Shown here piece after piece: positions 53,999 to 63,228 of a DNA stretch of 64,000 nucleotides. A model generated the notes under the pieces. The model searched no databases, was not told where the DNA came from, and saw only the letters and a list, made by a program, of their open reading frames with translations. The stretch lies in assembly GCF_037381185.1 (NCBI RefSeq), contig NZ_JARRQY010000028.1:34372-98371 (forward strand), read 5' to 3'. Source of the DNA: Acidihalobacter_A sp037381185 (GTDB lineage: Bacteria > Pseudomonadota > Gammaproteobacteria > DSM-5130 > Acidihalobacteraceae). A program made the position numbers and the translations under genes. Position 1 is the first letter of the stretch. Each line of letters opens with the position of its first letter.

Positions 53999-55095
53999 TC
54001 AAGTACGATCAAAAGTAAGGGAAGCTTGCTTAGAATATGCAAGAAAGAACAAGCCCCCCAGAATGATCCAAAAGGTAGGCTCCGCCTGAAATTCATAAAA
54101 AACACAAGCCACCCCTACTGCGATGGCAGTATACCAGACGCGAGAAAAAACCAAAGCCACCATAAGCAAGCAGTAACCAACTAAAGAAAAACCTTGATGC
54201 CTTCAGAAAGTAGCGATAAATGTATATTTGTCGAAGCCACCCTGGCGGGGGAACCAAAGAAAACTTTATACAGCAATGCCTCACCACCATAATATAAAAA
54301 CCAAAAAGAAAAGGCGGCCAAGAAGAAAAATGAGAACAATAAAACAAAACCAGAGGCAGCAATACTAAATCGCCAACGAAGCGAAAAAATCAATGAAACA
54401 TAAAAACCAAAAACAACAAAGAAATATGCTACTAGGCCAGTTCTAGAAACAGCCAAGCCCACCAATAGGGCAGAAACAAACATGTAAAATAAAGACCGTC
54501 CGACACGACCAATTAACAGGCATTGATACAAGACCACCCCCAAAAAAATAGACACCGTCACAGCAAATCTGTTCGGATCCGCCATGACACCATTATAGCG
54601 CGGAAACCCACCCACAACCCATGGATTAACGTCATACCAGCTGATTGAAAAATGCAATATATCTTTAAAATAAAGCCACTGAATCACAACCGCAAGGAAA
54701 GAAAAAACCAAAAACAGCTTGAATGCCGAAACAAATACACTCAATAAATGCTCCCGAACGACCAACAAAAACATTCCGGACACAAACAAAATCCAAGAAA
54801 AATACAAGAACCTTTTCAAGGAAATCCCAAGGGGATCTGGCCCTGAAAAAATAACTGACAACCCTGACAACACAATCATAGAAAGCAGAAAAAATAAATA
54901 ATAATTTATACTTAAACTCGACTCTTGCCCTCTTAGCATCCAAACATAAACCACCGAGAGCGGGATATAAATTACAGACATAGCCAAAAATGGTGTAAGC
55001 ACAAAGTGCGCACCCGGAAACAAGTCCACCACCTCAATCGGCGACACCGCTAAAATGAGCACGGACAAAATAACCATAAATCGACCGAATCTCAT
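53999..55095 (-). pseudogene. wzy: O-antigen polymerase-like membrane protein (Wzy), frameshifted
   Basis: Polytopic protein with about nine helices from MRFGRFMVILSVLILAVSP to LLSEGIKVFL, then TAG at 54181. The hydrophobic sequence resumes in another frame: SLVGYCLLMVALVFSRVWYT, then EPTFWIILGGLFFLAYSKQ, stopping at 53999, eight bases before the next start, as expected in this tight operon. One extra T in the five-base T run (54187-54191) restores a single ~365-residue frame. ISWYDVNPWVVGGFPRYNG and MADPNRFAV are typical of Wzy/O-antigen ligase loops. Notably A/T-rich, suggesting transfer. Confidence 0.75.
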
Positions 55096-55115
55096 TATTC
55101 ACCCAAACCGAATGC

Positions 55116-56192
55116 TCATAAAAATAAACACAACACCAACCCCAGCGCCTTGATAAAAAACTTTTTAGTGACCAGCGCTCCGCTACCGCCACAGCCTTTA
55201 AGATTGGAATAATCAACTGAATTATGAACAAACTCCAAGCCAAGTGAAAACCTACGCTCAAACCAGCACAAATCCACCTTCGTTCTATTTATGCTATACC
55301 ACCGCCCTAAATTATAGACAATTGGAAATCTTAATTTTTGCAGCAAATCCTCTCGGACGAAACCGCCTATTCGCAAAAAACCCGCAAGAACATCGGGACG
55401 TCTTGAGGCGTTATCTTCCCACCGGTACTCCGCCAACACTCTATTAATTAAAAACCCACCACTCCGCCTAAAATACAGGTAGCTCAAAACGTAGTCTGAA
55501 CTGGGCCAATATTTTTCGTCGTACCCACCAAGATCCACCAATGATCTTTTTTCAAAAAGAACACCAAGACTACCATAAAATGGGTGCCCTCTCAAATAAT
55601 CACATTTACCCAGCCGCCTAACCCTTATTATCTTCGAAAGCTTACGCCACGCCTTCCTCACCAGGATTATTCCATAAGGCATTGGCGCCCGAGGAATATC
55701 CCCTATAACTTCTGCATCCACACCAACGAACGCATTTCCACTCCGGATACCCATGACCGTTTCTAGCCACCCATCAGCCAAGCGATCATCGTCATTTAAA
55801 ATCGTCAGCCATGCACCTTGAGCCAACTCTATCCCGCGATTCCAATTCCCAAACATCCCTATATTTTCTTCATTTCGATATAGTACCAATCGATCATCTC
55901 CATACGACCTAATCATCTTGTCCACTTCCGCGCACACTGCCGCATCTTGGCAATTATCGATGACCACCACTTCAAATTTTCTGTCCGCCTTTTGCGACAA
56001 GGCCGAATCAATGGCCTCTCCTAGCATTTTAGGCCTGTTGTATGTCGGTATTACTATGGATACGTCAGGCCGCCCCTCACCGTGCGTTCCGACAACTAGG
56101 TTCGATCTGACATGGCTATATTTCGAGAACGAATCAACACGATCTTTTTCCAGTCCGTCACTTAAACCGTTTAGCAATCTGACGCCCCCCAC
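55116..56192 (-). CDS. Glycosyltransferase family 2
   Basis: GT-A glycosyltransferase. DVSIVIPTYNRPKMLGEAID is the N-terminal nucleotide-binding strand; AWLTILNDDDRLADGWLE carries the DXD; YDEKYWPSSDYVLSYLYFRRS is in the acceptor part. Up to 358 residues; the first ~40 overlap the end of wzx and a later start is possible. A/T-rich like wzy. Predicted to transfer one sugar of the repeat unit, perhaps the dideoxy sugar. Confidence 0.85.
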   Translation of the reverse strand: MGGVRLLNGLSDGLEKDRVDSFSKYSHVRSNLVVGTHGEGRPDVSIVIPTYNRPKMLGEAIDSALSQKADRKFEVVVIDNCQDAAVCAEVDKMIRSYGDDRLVLYRNEENIGMFGNWNRGIELAQGAWLTILNDDDRLADGWLETVMGIRSGNAFVGVDAEVIGDIPRAPMPYGIILVRKAWRKLSKIIRVRRLGKCDYLRGHPFYGSLGVLFEKRSLVDLGGYDEKYWPSSDYVLSYLYFRRSGGFLINRVLAEYRWEDNASRRPDVLAGFLRIGGFVREDLLQKLRFPIVYNLGRWYSINRTKVDLCWFERRFSLGLEFVHNSVDYSNLKGCGGSGALVTKKFFIKALGLVLCLFL

Positions 56193-57487
56193 ACCTCAAG
56201 ATATCTAACCAGCTCCCACCCAAATCTTTCATGGCTTCCATAGGCCACTTCCAATTGTTATAGGCAAGCTGTACCGCTCCTTGCGCAAAAACAAGCCCCC
56301 ATATCCCCCACTCGGACACAAGCATTACGCTTAACCCCGCAATGACTAATCCTGAGTAGACAGCCGCTTTCAAGAACGGGACTTCGTTCTTTGTTGTGAT
56401 GTATGCCGCAGCCACACTATGGTTCAACTCAAGCAGGACAATTAGCCCTAGGGCGATAAGTTCCGGACCGTTCAAGAGCGGAGTGTTACTCGCAATGGCC
56501 TTGAGCAATCCATCTCCAAGGGTTACTAAGAAAATCATTCCCGCGACAAAAACACCCCAAGCAAGGAGCAGAATTTCGCCATAAATGCTCCTGAGTTCTT
56601 GTCGACTTCCACTTACCTGTAGTGCGTTCAAGTGTGGCATCTGCACATTGCCAATTACGGTCGACACACTCATCAAAGCCATCAAGATGGTAATGGTCAT
56701 GCCGTAACTGGCTGATGCCGCCAACCCAAGGAAGCTGGACGCAATTAGTATGCTGGAGCGCTGAATGAGAAACGCCCCCAAGTGAACTACACCCAGACGC
56801 CAACTGTTGTGCCACAAAGTTTTCAGAAGTCGGTTTTCCTGCTCAGATCGGATTTTGTGCGCCTGCCGTGCTTCCGGCCGGCCATCCACGAAGTAGTACG
56901 TCATGGATGCCCAACGCCCAACCAAAGCGGAAATCAGGGAAGCAATACCCAATCCAGGCAACCCATACCCCATCACGACAAGCAATGCACCCAGCACGAT
57001 CAAAGTGCCGCGGGTAATGACGATCACCTTGTTTGCCGAGGTTATATCCCCCCTGCCCTGCAGCAACCCATTGAAGTAGCCGTAATAGAAGGTTGTGACA
57101 TAGCCGAACCCGAACGCGCCCCACGCAGGCAAGTACACCCAAGGGTTCTGATTTGCCGTGAGCAACGTGGATCGCCGTATGTACGAGTTCCCCCAATAAT
57201 GGGAGATTCAATGATTGCCCTTCTGGCGGTGGTGAAGACAGCCCCTTTTTCACCAAGGTTTGCGCACCGGCGTATACGTAGGCTGTATTGCGGGCCAGCG
57301 TTGGCTGGAAACCAAACTCCAGCAGTAGAGCCAAGCTCCCCAATGTGACGAACACAAACCAAAGCCCGACATCTTCCTGAGGCAGGTAGTGCAGAATGAC
57401 GGGAAGAAGGATAAGGCCTGCACCGATGTTCAGTGCCTGAGCAACATAACCCCACACGATATCCCTGCGCGTAGCTGGGGCCGCCAT
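56158..57487 (-). pseudogene. wzx: Polysaccharide flippase (Wzx/MATE-like), frameshifted
   Basis: Starts with AAPATRRDIVWGYVAQALNI and FVTLGSLALLLEFGFQPTLA, then leaves frame near 57190. The continuation is in another frame from about 57180: ANQNPWVYLPAWGAFGFGYV, YYGYFNGLLQGRGDITSANK, then many helices to GGRQIAKRFK at 56160. Deleting one G from the five-base run at 57190-57194 joins the two as LPLLGNSYIRRSTLLTANQN, giving a normal ~442-residue flippase. It starts 5 bases after the preceding gene. Confidence 0.78.
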
Positions 57488-57491
57488 CGAA

Positions 57492-58418
57492 TCAACTCGC
57501 TTCTGTTCTTTTCGGGCGCGTCTGGACGATACCTTCTGCAAAGGAAATATGCGGTGTCCATCCCGGCGGGGTTCTATAGCTTTGCCATGGTTCCATGACT
57601 TCTCTTGGGCGATAGGGGCGCCCACCCCATTCGATGGGTAGCTTTTCGCAGCCTGTCGCTCGCTCAAAAGCATCTACCAAATCGACCAGTCGCATAGGGG
57701 CGCCCGATGACACACCATAGCGTTCGTGCCCCAGCGTTTGCCGTTCCAACATCGAGGCACTTAGTACAAAGGCTTCAACGACGTCATCCACATGGACTAG
57801 ATCAATCTTCTGTAGACCAGGGGACATGGCAATGGGGGTTTGCTCAAGTGCTGTTTTCCACAACAGAGAGATCAGTTTGGGTCGCGGATCATTCGGGCCA
57901 TAGGTATCGAAGAGCGCAAGAGTAATCACCCTCAGTCCGTGCGCATTTACGTAGTAGTCGAGGATATCCTCGAAAGCCTGTTTCGTGGCTGCGTACAGAT
58001 TGACGGGGTTATAGGGAGCATCTTCGAAGTGCTGCCATGACGTACCGGTGTTGACGAGCATGCGCACGTCATTGGCAAGCATTCCTTCCACTAACTGAGT
58101 GGAGAAAAGGACATTGCTCGTAATCAGCCGGGCAACATCTTCTACGCGATGCTGTGCCAGGAACAGTGATGCCAGGTGAAACACGACATCAGGAGCCGCT
58201 TCCTTCACCAACCGAATCATCCCTTCGGTCGTTCCATCGTGCTCGTAGATTTCAACCGCACCGCCGAGATCAGACAGAGCCCCTCTGTCTGTTTCCGGCC
58301 GCACGATCACATGCACCGACCAACCTTCTACCAGAAGGCGTCGAACCAGATGCGAACCGATGAAACCTGTCGCCCCTGTCACCAACGCACGCCGGTCCTT
58401 GGCTACAGAATTACTCAT
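57492..58418 (-). CDS. NAD-dependent epimerase/reductase, probable CDP-dideoxyhexose 4-ketoreductase (AscF/RfbJ-like)
   Basis: Short-chain extended dehydrogenase. RALVTGATGFIGSHLVRRLL is the Rossmann motif, NTGTSWQHFED has the Ser/Thr and NLYAATKQAFEDILDYY the Tyr-X3-Lys. The length (~308) and C-terminal LPIEWGGRPYRPREVMEPW block resemble the last reductases of CDP-3,6-dideoxyhexose pathways. With the RmlC-like neighbour, AscF (ascarylose) is the best guess. The ATG at 58418 overlaps the end of the preceding gene. Confidence 0.75.
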   Translation of the reverse strand: MSNSVAKDRRALVTGATGFIGSHLVRRLLVEGWSVHVIVRPETDRGALSDLGGAVEIYEHDGTTEGMIRLVKEAAPDVVFHLASLFLAQHRVEDVARLITSNVLFSTQLVEGMLANDVRMLVNTGTSWQHFEDAPYNPVNLYAATKQAFEDILDYYVNAHGLRVITLALFDTYGPNDPRPKLISLLWKTALEQTPIAMSPGLQKIDLVHVDDVVEAFVLSASMLERQTLGHERYGVSSGAPMRLVDLVDAFERATGCEKLPIEWGGRPYRPREVMEPWQSYRTPPGWTPHISFAEGIVQTRPKRTEAS

Positions 58419-58959
58419 ACCAAAATGGGCTCTCAAATTCGTTCAGGGCGGAGAAACCTTGATCGCGCTCAGACATGATCGGTGACTCACTTGGCCAGTC
58501 GATACCCAACGAGCTCCAGAGAATGCCGGCATCCTGCTCGGGCGCATATACCGTTGACACCTTGTAAACGAGGGTCGCTTCGTCACTGGTTGCGCAGAAC
58601 CCGTGAGCCAGCCCCTTGGGGATGTATAGGTAGTTGCCCACCTCTGCGCTCAGCGAGAATGTAGCCGCCTGACCATAGGTTGGCGATCCGCGCCGAAGGT
58701 CTACCACTGCATCGAACACGGAACCCTGCGTGCAGTAGACCATTTTCACATGGTCCATGGGCGGCACCTGGAAATGCATTCCTCGAATCACGCCTCGGCG
58801 CGATACCGAGTAATACTCCTCGGCAAAGTGGGTTTCCAGACCACGTTCTTCGAAGGCCTGTTCATGGAAGACCTTGATGAAACGACCGCGAGCATCCTCG
58901 AATACCCGCGGGAAAATCTGGTAGCAGCCCGGAATCGATGTTTCTCGCACATCGAACAT
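58411..58959 (-). CDS. RmlC-like sugar 3,5-epimerase, probable AscE
   Basis: Cupin of the dTDP-4-dehydrorhamnose 3,5-epimerase family. FEDARGRFIKVFHEQAF is the N-terminal signature, GVIRGMHFQVPPMDHVKMVY contains the catalytic His, and YIPKGLAHGFCATSDEA is the second conserved block. In a CDP-dideoxyhexose operon it is expected to be the C5 epimerase for CDP-ascarylose (AscE). 182 residues. Starts on the TGATG overlap with rfbH. Confidence 0.82.
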   Translation of the reverse strand: MFDVRETSIPGCYQIFPRVFEDARGRFIKVFHEQAFEERGLETHFAEEYYSVSRRGVIRGMHFQVPPMDHVKMVYCTQGSVFDAVVDLRRGSPTYGQAATFSLSAEVGNYLYIPKGLAHGFCATSDEATLVYKVSTVYAPEQDAGILWSSLGIDWPSESPIMSERDQGFSALNEFESPFWYE

Positions 58960-60275
58960 CAGAAGTTGACCCCCAGGAAAGTCTCGATCGTGTCTGCAAT
59001 GAAATCGAGCATTTCCTTGCTCAAGCCCGGGTAAACACCCACCCAGAAAGTGTGGTTCATCGTGATGTCGGTATTAGTCAGTTCGCCAACGACACGATAT
59101 TCCCTGTCTTTCATGTAGGGCTGGCGAATCAGGTTGCCAGCAAACAGCAATCGAGTCCCGATCTTGTTTTGATCCAGGTACTGGGTGAGTTCCCGTCGAC
59201 TGACATCCGACTCCGGACGGATCGTGATGGGGAAACCAAACCAGGACGGATCGGAATTCGGGGTCACCTCGGGCAGCATCAGGAATTCTTCGCAGCTCTG
59301 GAGTCGCCCCTTAAGGTACGCGAAGTTCTCCTTGCGGATCCGGATGAAATCTTCGACCCGATCCATCTGTGCCAGAGCGCAGGCAGCCTGCATGTCGGTG
59401 ATCTTAAGGTTGTACCCGAGATGCGAGTAAATGTATTTGTGGTCATATCCTTCCGACAGATCACCCAATTTCCAGCAGAAACGTTTGCCGCAGGTGTTGT
59501 CTTTGCCCGGCGGACAGTAACAGTCTCGCCCCCAATCCCGGAACGACTCAGCGATGACCTTGAGTTCCGGATTGTTGGTAAATACCGCCCCACCCTCGCC
59601 CATCGTGATGTGGTGGGCTGGGTAAAAGCTCAGCGTCCCGATATCGCCGAAGGTGCCGACCTTTTGGCCGTTGTAGGTCGCCCCCAGGGCATCACAGCAA
59701 TCCTCGACCAACCAGAGGTTGTGTTTTTTGCAGATGGACGTAATGGCCTCGAGATTGAACGGGTTACCCAAGGTATGCGCCAGCATGATCGCCTTGGTCT
59801 TCGGCGTGATGGCGGCCTCGATCAGGCTTGCATCAATGTTATGCGTCGACAGATCGACGTCGACAAATACAGGCACCGCACCGAACTGGATAATTGGATT
59901 AACCGTCGTCGGAAAGCCTGCAGCCACCCCAATCACTTCATCCCCTCGCTTGATGGCGCGATCACCAAGCTTTGATGATGTCAGTGTCGAAAAGGCCACC
60001 AGGTTTGCCGAGGAGCCGGAATTGACCGTGATCAAATGCTTGACGTCCATGAATGACGCCAGACGCTTTTCGAAAAGTTCGTTGAAACGCCCTGTGGTCA
60101 GCCAGCCATCAAGGCTTGCCTCGACCATGTTTTGCAATTCGGGGGCACCAATGACCTTCCCGGATGGAGGAACCACAGTCTGACCTTGCTCGAACGGCTT
60201 GAGCGCAAAGGCCTCCTCGGCATACTGAGCCACGAGTTCGGAGATCTGACTACGCAAAGTTTGAAGGCGGTCCAT
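58959..60275 (-). CDS. rfbH: CDP-4-keto-6-deoxyglucose 3-dehydrase (RfbH/DdhC/AscC)
   Basis: PMP- and [2Fe-2S]-dependent E1 enzyme that removes the C3 hydroxyl. It has the aminotransferase fold, but the PLP lysine is replaced by His in LSFYPAHHITMGEGGAVF, the hallmark of this dehydrase group. Iron-sulfur cysteines are visible around CYCPPGKDNTCGKRFCWKLG. DEVIGVAAGFPTTVNPIIQ and LVEDCCDALGATYNGQ are also typical. 438 residues. Confidence 0.95.
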   Translation of the reverse strand: MDRLQTLRSQISELVAQYAEEAFALKPFEQGQTVVPPSGKVIGAPELQNMVEASLDGWLTTGRFNELFEKRLASFMDVKHLITVNSGSSANLVAFSTLTSSKLGDRAIKRGDEVIGVAAGFPTTVNPIIQFGAVPVFVDVDLSTHNIDASLIEAAITPKTKAIMLAHTLGNPFNLEAITSICKKHNLWLVEDCCDALGATYNGQKVGTFGDIGTLSFYPAHHITMGEGGAVFTNNPELKVIAESFRDWGRDCYCPPGKDNTCGKRFCWKLGDLSEGYDHKYIYSHLGYNLKITDMQAACALAQMDRVEDFIRIRKENFAYLKGRLQSCEEFLMLPEVTPNSDPSWFGFPITIRPESDVSRRELTQYLDQNKIGTRLLFAGNLIRQPYMKDREYRVVGELTNTDITMNHTFWVGVYPGLSKEMLDFIADTIETFLGVNF

Positions 60276-60297
60276 AAAAAATCTGCTCTTTAAATCA

Positions 60298-61380
60298 TCA
60301 ATGAGTGTTCATGTAGGCGTTGATCTGACGGATTGTCAGATCGTGCATATTTTCACCGCGGTAGTACGCACGATACCAATCAACGATGTGAGACAAGGTT
60401 TCATCGAGGCTCCAACGAGGGGCCCAACCAAGATGGGCTCGCGCCTTGGAGATATCGAGCTTGAGGTAGTTGGCCTCGTGAAGTTGTGGCTCCTTATCCA
60501 GGCGCCAGCTCGCGCCATCTCCCCAGCGCCGCACCAGCCTGTCGACCAGCCAGGAAACGGGTTGGGCGTCCTGGTCGACCGGACCGAAATTCCAACCAGA
60601 AGCATAGTCCGCCCCTTCTTCGACCAGCTTTTCAGCCAACGCGATGTAGCCGGATAGAGGCTCCAGCACGTGCTGCCATGGGCGAGTCGCATTCGGGGAA
60701 CGAATGCACAGTTCCTCTCCGGCTGCCATGGCACGGATAAAGTCGGGTACCAGACGATCTCCCGCCCAGTCACCACCTCCGATCACGTTGCCCGCACGAA
60801 CACTGGCAACCGCCACACCATGACGGTCAAAGTCATTCGGATTGAAATAGGAGGAGCGGAATGCAGAGACGACCAGCTCTGAACAGCCCTTACTGTTGCT
60901 GTATGGGTCATAGCCCCCCATGGGCTCGTTTTCGCGGTAGCCCCACTCCCACTCACGATTTTCATAGCATTTATCGCTAGTCACCATGACAACCGCACGA
61001 ACGCTTGGGCAGGCACGAATGGCCTCAAGCAGATGCACACTGCCCATGACGTTGGAGGCATAGGTGGAAACTGGATCGCTGTAGGACAGTCGCACCAGCG
61101 GTTGCGCAGCCATGTGAATGACCACTTCCGGCTGCACCGCAAGAAGCGCCTGCTTCATCGCATCAAGATCGCGGATATCACCAACTGTGGACTCGATCGC
61201 GGACGACACATTCGCCGCTTCGAAAAGGCTCGGTTCAGTTGGCGCCGGGAGGGAATACCCGTGAAGCTCAGCCCCCATATGGCGCAGCCAGAGAGCTAGC
61301 CACCCACCCTTGAAGCCGGTATGCCCCGTGATGAAGACGCGCCGACCTTGCCAAAATTTCGGGTTTACCAACGTTTCCAT
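60298..61380 (-). CDS. rfbG: CDP-glucose 4,6-dehydratase
   Basis: Second step of the pathway: CDP-glucose to CDP-4-keto-6-deoxyglucose. VFITGHTGFKGGWLALWL is the NAD-binding motif, VMVTSDKCYENREWEWGY and DPYSNSKGCSELVVSAF (Tyr-X3-Lys) the catalytic parts, and GGGDWAGDRLVPDFIRA a family block. 360 residues. Overlaps rfbF by 16 bases. Confidence 0.96.
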   Translation of the reverse strand: METLVNPKFWQGRRVFITGHTGFKGGWLALWLRHMGAELHGYSLPAPTEPSLFEAANVSSAIESTVGDIRDLDAMKQALLAVQPEVVIHMAAQPLVRLSYSDPVSTYASNVMGSVHLLEAIRACPSVRAVVMVTSDKCYENREWEWGYRENEPMGGYDPYSNSKGCSELVVSAFRSSYFNPNDFDRHGVAVASVRAGNVIGGGDWAGDRLVPDFIRAMAAGEELCIRSPNATRPWQHVLEPLSGYIALAEKLVEEGADYASGWNFGPVDQDAQPVSWLVDRLVRRWGDGASWRLDKEPQLHEANYLKLDISKARAHLGWAPRWSLDETLSHIVDWYRAYYRGENMHDLTIRQINAYMNTH

Positions 61381-62135
61381 GGAGCCTTACCGGATTGCCA
61401 AAGTTCTTCGAGGTGCTGCTTGTCCCGGAGGGTATCCATCGGCTGCCAAAAACCACCATGCTTGTAAGCAACAAGCTGGTTTTCCGACGCCAGGCGCTCC
61501 AGGGGAGTTCGCTCCCAGATCGTATCGTCCGCATCGATGTAATCGATCACCTTGGGCGACAAGACAAAAAAACCACCATTGATCCAACCACCATCGCCAC
61601 TAGGCTTTTCCTGAAAGCTGTGGACATGGTCACCATCCAAGCCAAGGGCCCCGAATCGTCCAGGTGGCTGCGTCGCCGTCATGGTCGCCAGTTTTCCGTG
61701 CTCGCGGTGGAAATCGATGGTGCGGCTGATGTCAATATCACCAACACCGTCCCCATAGGTGAAGCAGAACATTTCTTCATCTTTCAGGTATTCACCCGCT
61801 CGCTTCAAACGACCGCCTGTCATGCTGGCATCGCCCGTATCCACCAGCGTCACGCGCCACGGCTCGGCGCTATTCTGGTGAACCTGCATCTGGTTGTTTT
61901 CCATGTCGAAAGTCACATCCGACATATGCAGAAAATAGTTGGCGAAATACTCCTTAATTACGTAGCCCCTGTACCCTAGACAGACAACAAAATCCAGGAT
62001 ACCGTAGGTCGAGTAAATTTTCATGATATGCCACAGAATAGGCTTACCACCCACCTCGACCATTGGCTTGGGGCGGGACCCTGTTTCCTCGCTAAGGCGA
62101 GTTCCCAGCCCGCCGGCAAGGATAACTGCTTTCAT
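61365..62135 (-). CDS. rfbF: Glucose-1-phosphate cytidylyltransferase
   Basis: Makes CDP-glucose from CTP and glucose 1-phosphate. KAVILAGGLGTRLSEETGSR then PKPMVEVGGKPILWHIMKIY is the nucleotidyltransferase signature specific to RfbF/DdhA; FCFTYGDGVGDIDI carries the metal Asp; FQEKPSGDGGWINGGFFVL is the sugar-binding block. 256 residues, complete. First committed step of the dideoxyhexose pathway. Confidence 0.97.
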   Translation of the reverse strand: MKAVILAGGLGTRLSEETGSRPKPMVEVGGKPILWHIMKIYSTYGILDFVVCLGYRGYVIKEYFANYFLHMSDVTFDMENNQMQVHQNSAEPWRVTLVDTGDASMTGGRLKRAGEYLKDEEMFCFTYGDGVGDIDISRTIDFHREHGKLATMTATQPPGRFGALGLDGDHVHSFQEKPSGDGGWINGGFFVLSPKVIDYIDADDTIWERTPLERLASENQLVAYKHGGFWQPMDTLRDKQHLEELWQSGKAPWKRW

Positions 62136-62174
62136 CGATGTGACTCCGCGATATCTACAAAGACCACTAAAGGG

Positions 62175-63161
62175 TCACGAGGAGGTAAACGGGTCGCTGC
62201 GGAAACGATCTTCCGGCAACCCTAGTGATTGGCAAAGGACCCGTGCGGATTCGATCATAGCAGGGTTCCCGCACGCAAAAACCAAGGACTCGCTTAAGTC
62301 CGAATGCCTCGCGGCAACAACATCTTGCACGTAGCGAGGGCCATCATGCGACTCCTGAGAAAAAACCGAAACGTATTCAAATGCACACCTTGAACTCAAA
62401 GCACGCAACTGCTGACCGAGATATTCATCAGACTGGACTCGATTGCCCCAATACACAGATATTGAGCCCAACGCCTCCATTCGCTCCGACCCTAACCCCT
62501 TCAATATGGCGTAAATTGGAGCAATTCCAGTACCAGTCGACAAAAAAATCGTCTTACGAGCTTGATCTTTGTGCTGAACAAAAAAGTGCCCATGAGGCCC
62601 TTCTAGATGCAACAAATCTCCTTCCTTCGCCTCACAAAACAAGTAATCACTAAACGCCCCATTTGAGACGCGGCGAACGTGCATCCTAATAAGGCTATCC
62701 GCCGCCGAAACATCAGAGAGTGAATAGCTGCGCGTCACACGTTTTTTGTTTGTAATACGCACGAACTGCCCGGGCAAATAACGAAAAACTTGCGTTGGCG
62801 GCAGTCGAAGAACAACCTCAACAATCCAATCTCCAAGCGCACTCAACTCATGAATTTTCGCAGGAGTTCTCAAAGACTGAATTGAATCCAATTCAGGAAA
62901 ATAAGGAATACGCACAACCACGTCGCTACATGCGGTCACATTACAAAGAAAAATCTCATCGCCATTACGAGAAGGCGCAGAGGCATTCATTGACTCCACA
63001 CTCCCAGACACAAGTGTCGCTGAACACTGACCGCAATCCCCCCGCCTACAGGAATATGAAACATCAATCCCCGCCGATAGCAAACAAGAAAGCAAATCAT
63101 CTCCAGGAAGACTCAAAACTTCACGCGTAGTGTCTGACTTGCGAACTTCAAGCTTAAACAT
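62175..63161 (-). CDS. ascD: CDP-6-deoxy-delta-3,4-glucoseen reductase (AscD/RfbI-like)
   Basis: E3 electron donor for RfbH. The N-terminal plant-type [2Fe-2S] domain has CRRGDCGQCSATLVSGSVE and FLCNVTAC. The FAD domain follows (VTRSYSLSDVSAADSLIRMH) and the NAD domain (TIFLSTGTGIAPIYAILKG, VFACGNPAMIESAR). 328 residues, the usual length. It is the first biosynthetic gene after the wzz-like gene; 67 bases separate them. Confidence 0.93.
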   Translation of the reverse strand: MFKLEVRKSDTTREVLSLPGDDLLSCLLSAGIDVSYSCRRGDCGQCSATLVSGSVESMNASAPSRNGDEIFLCNVTACSDVVVRIPYFPELDSIQSLRTPAKIHELSALGDWIVEVVLRLPPTQVFRYLPGQFVRITNKKRVTRSYSLSDVSAADSLIRMHVRRVSNGAFSDYLFCEAKEGDLLHLEGPHGHFFVQHKDQARKTIFLSTGTGIAPIYAILKGLGSERMEALGSISVYWGNRVQSDEYLGQQLRALSSRCAFEYVSVFSQESHDGPRYVQDVVAARHSDLSESLVFACGNPAMIESARVLCQSLGLPEDRFRSDPFTSS

Positions 63162-63228
63162 GGCCTAGAGCACCTCCCCAACCACGCCCAACATACAACT
63201 AAAACGCTCCCCCAAATGCCCCATCTAA

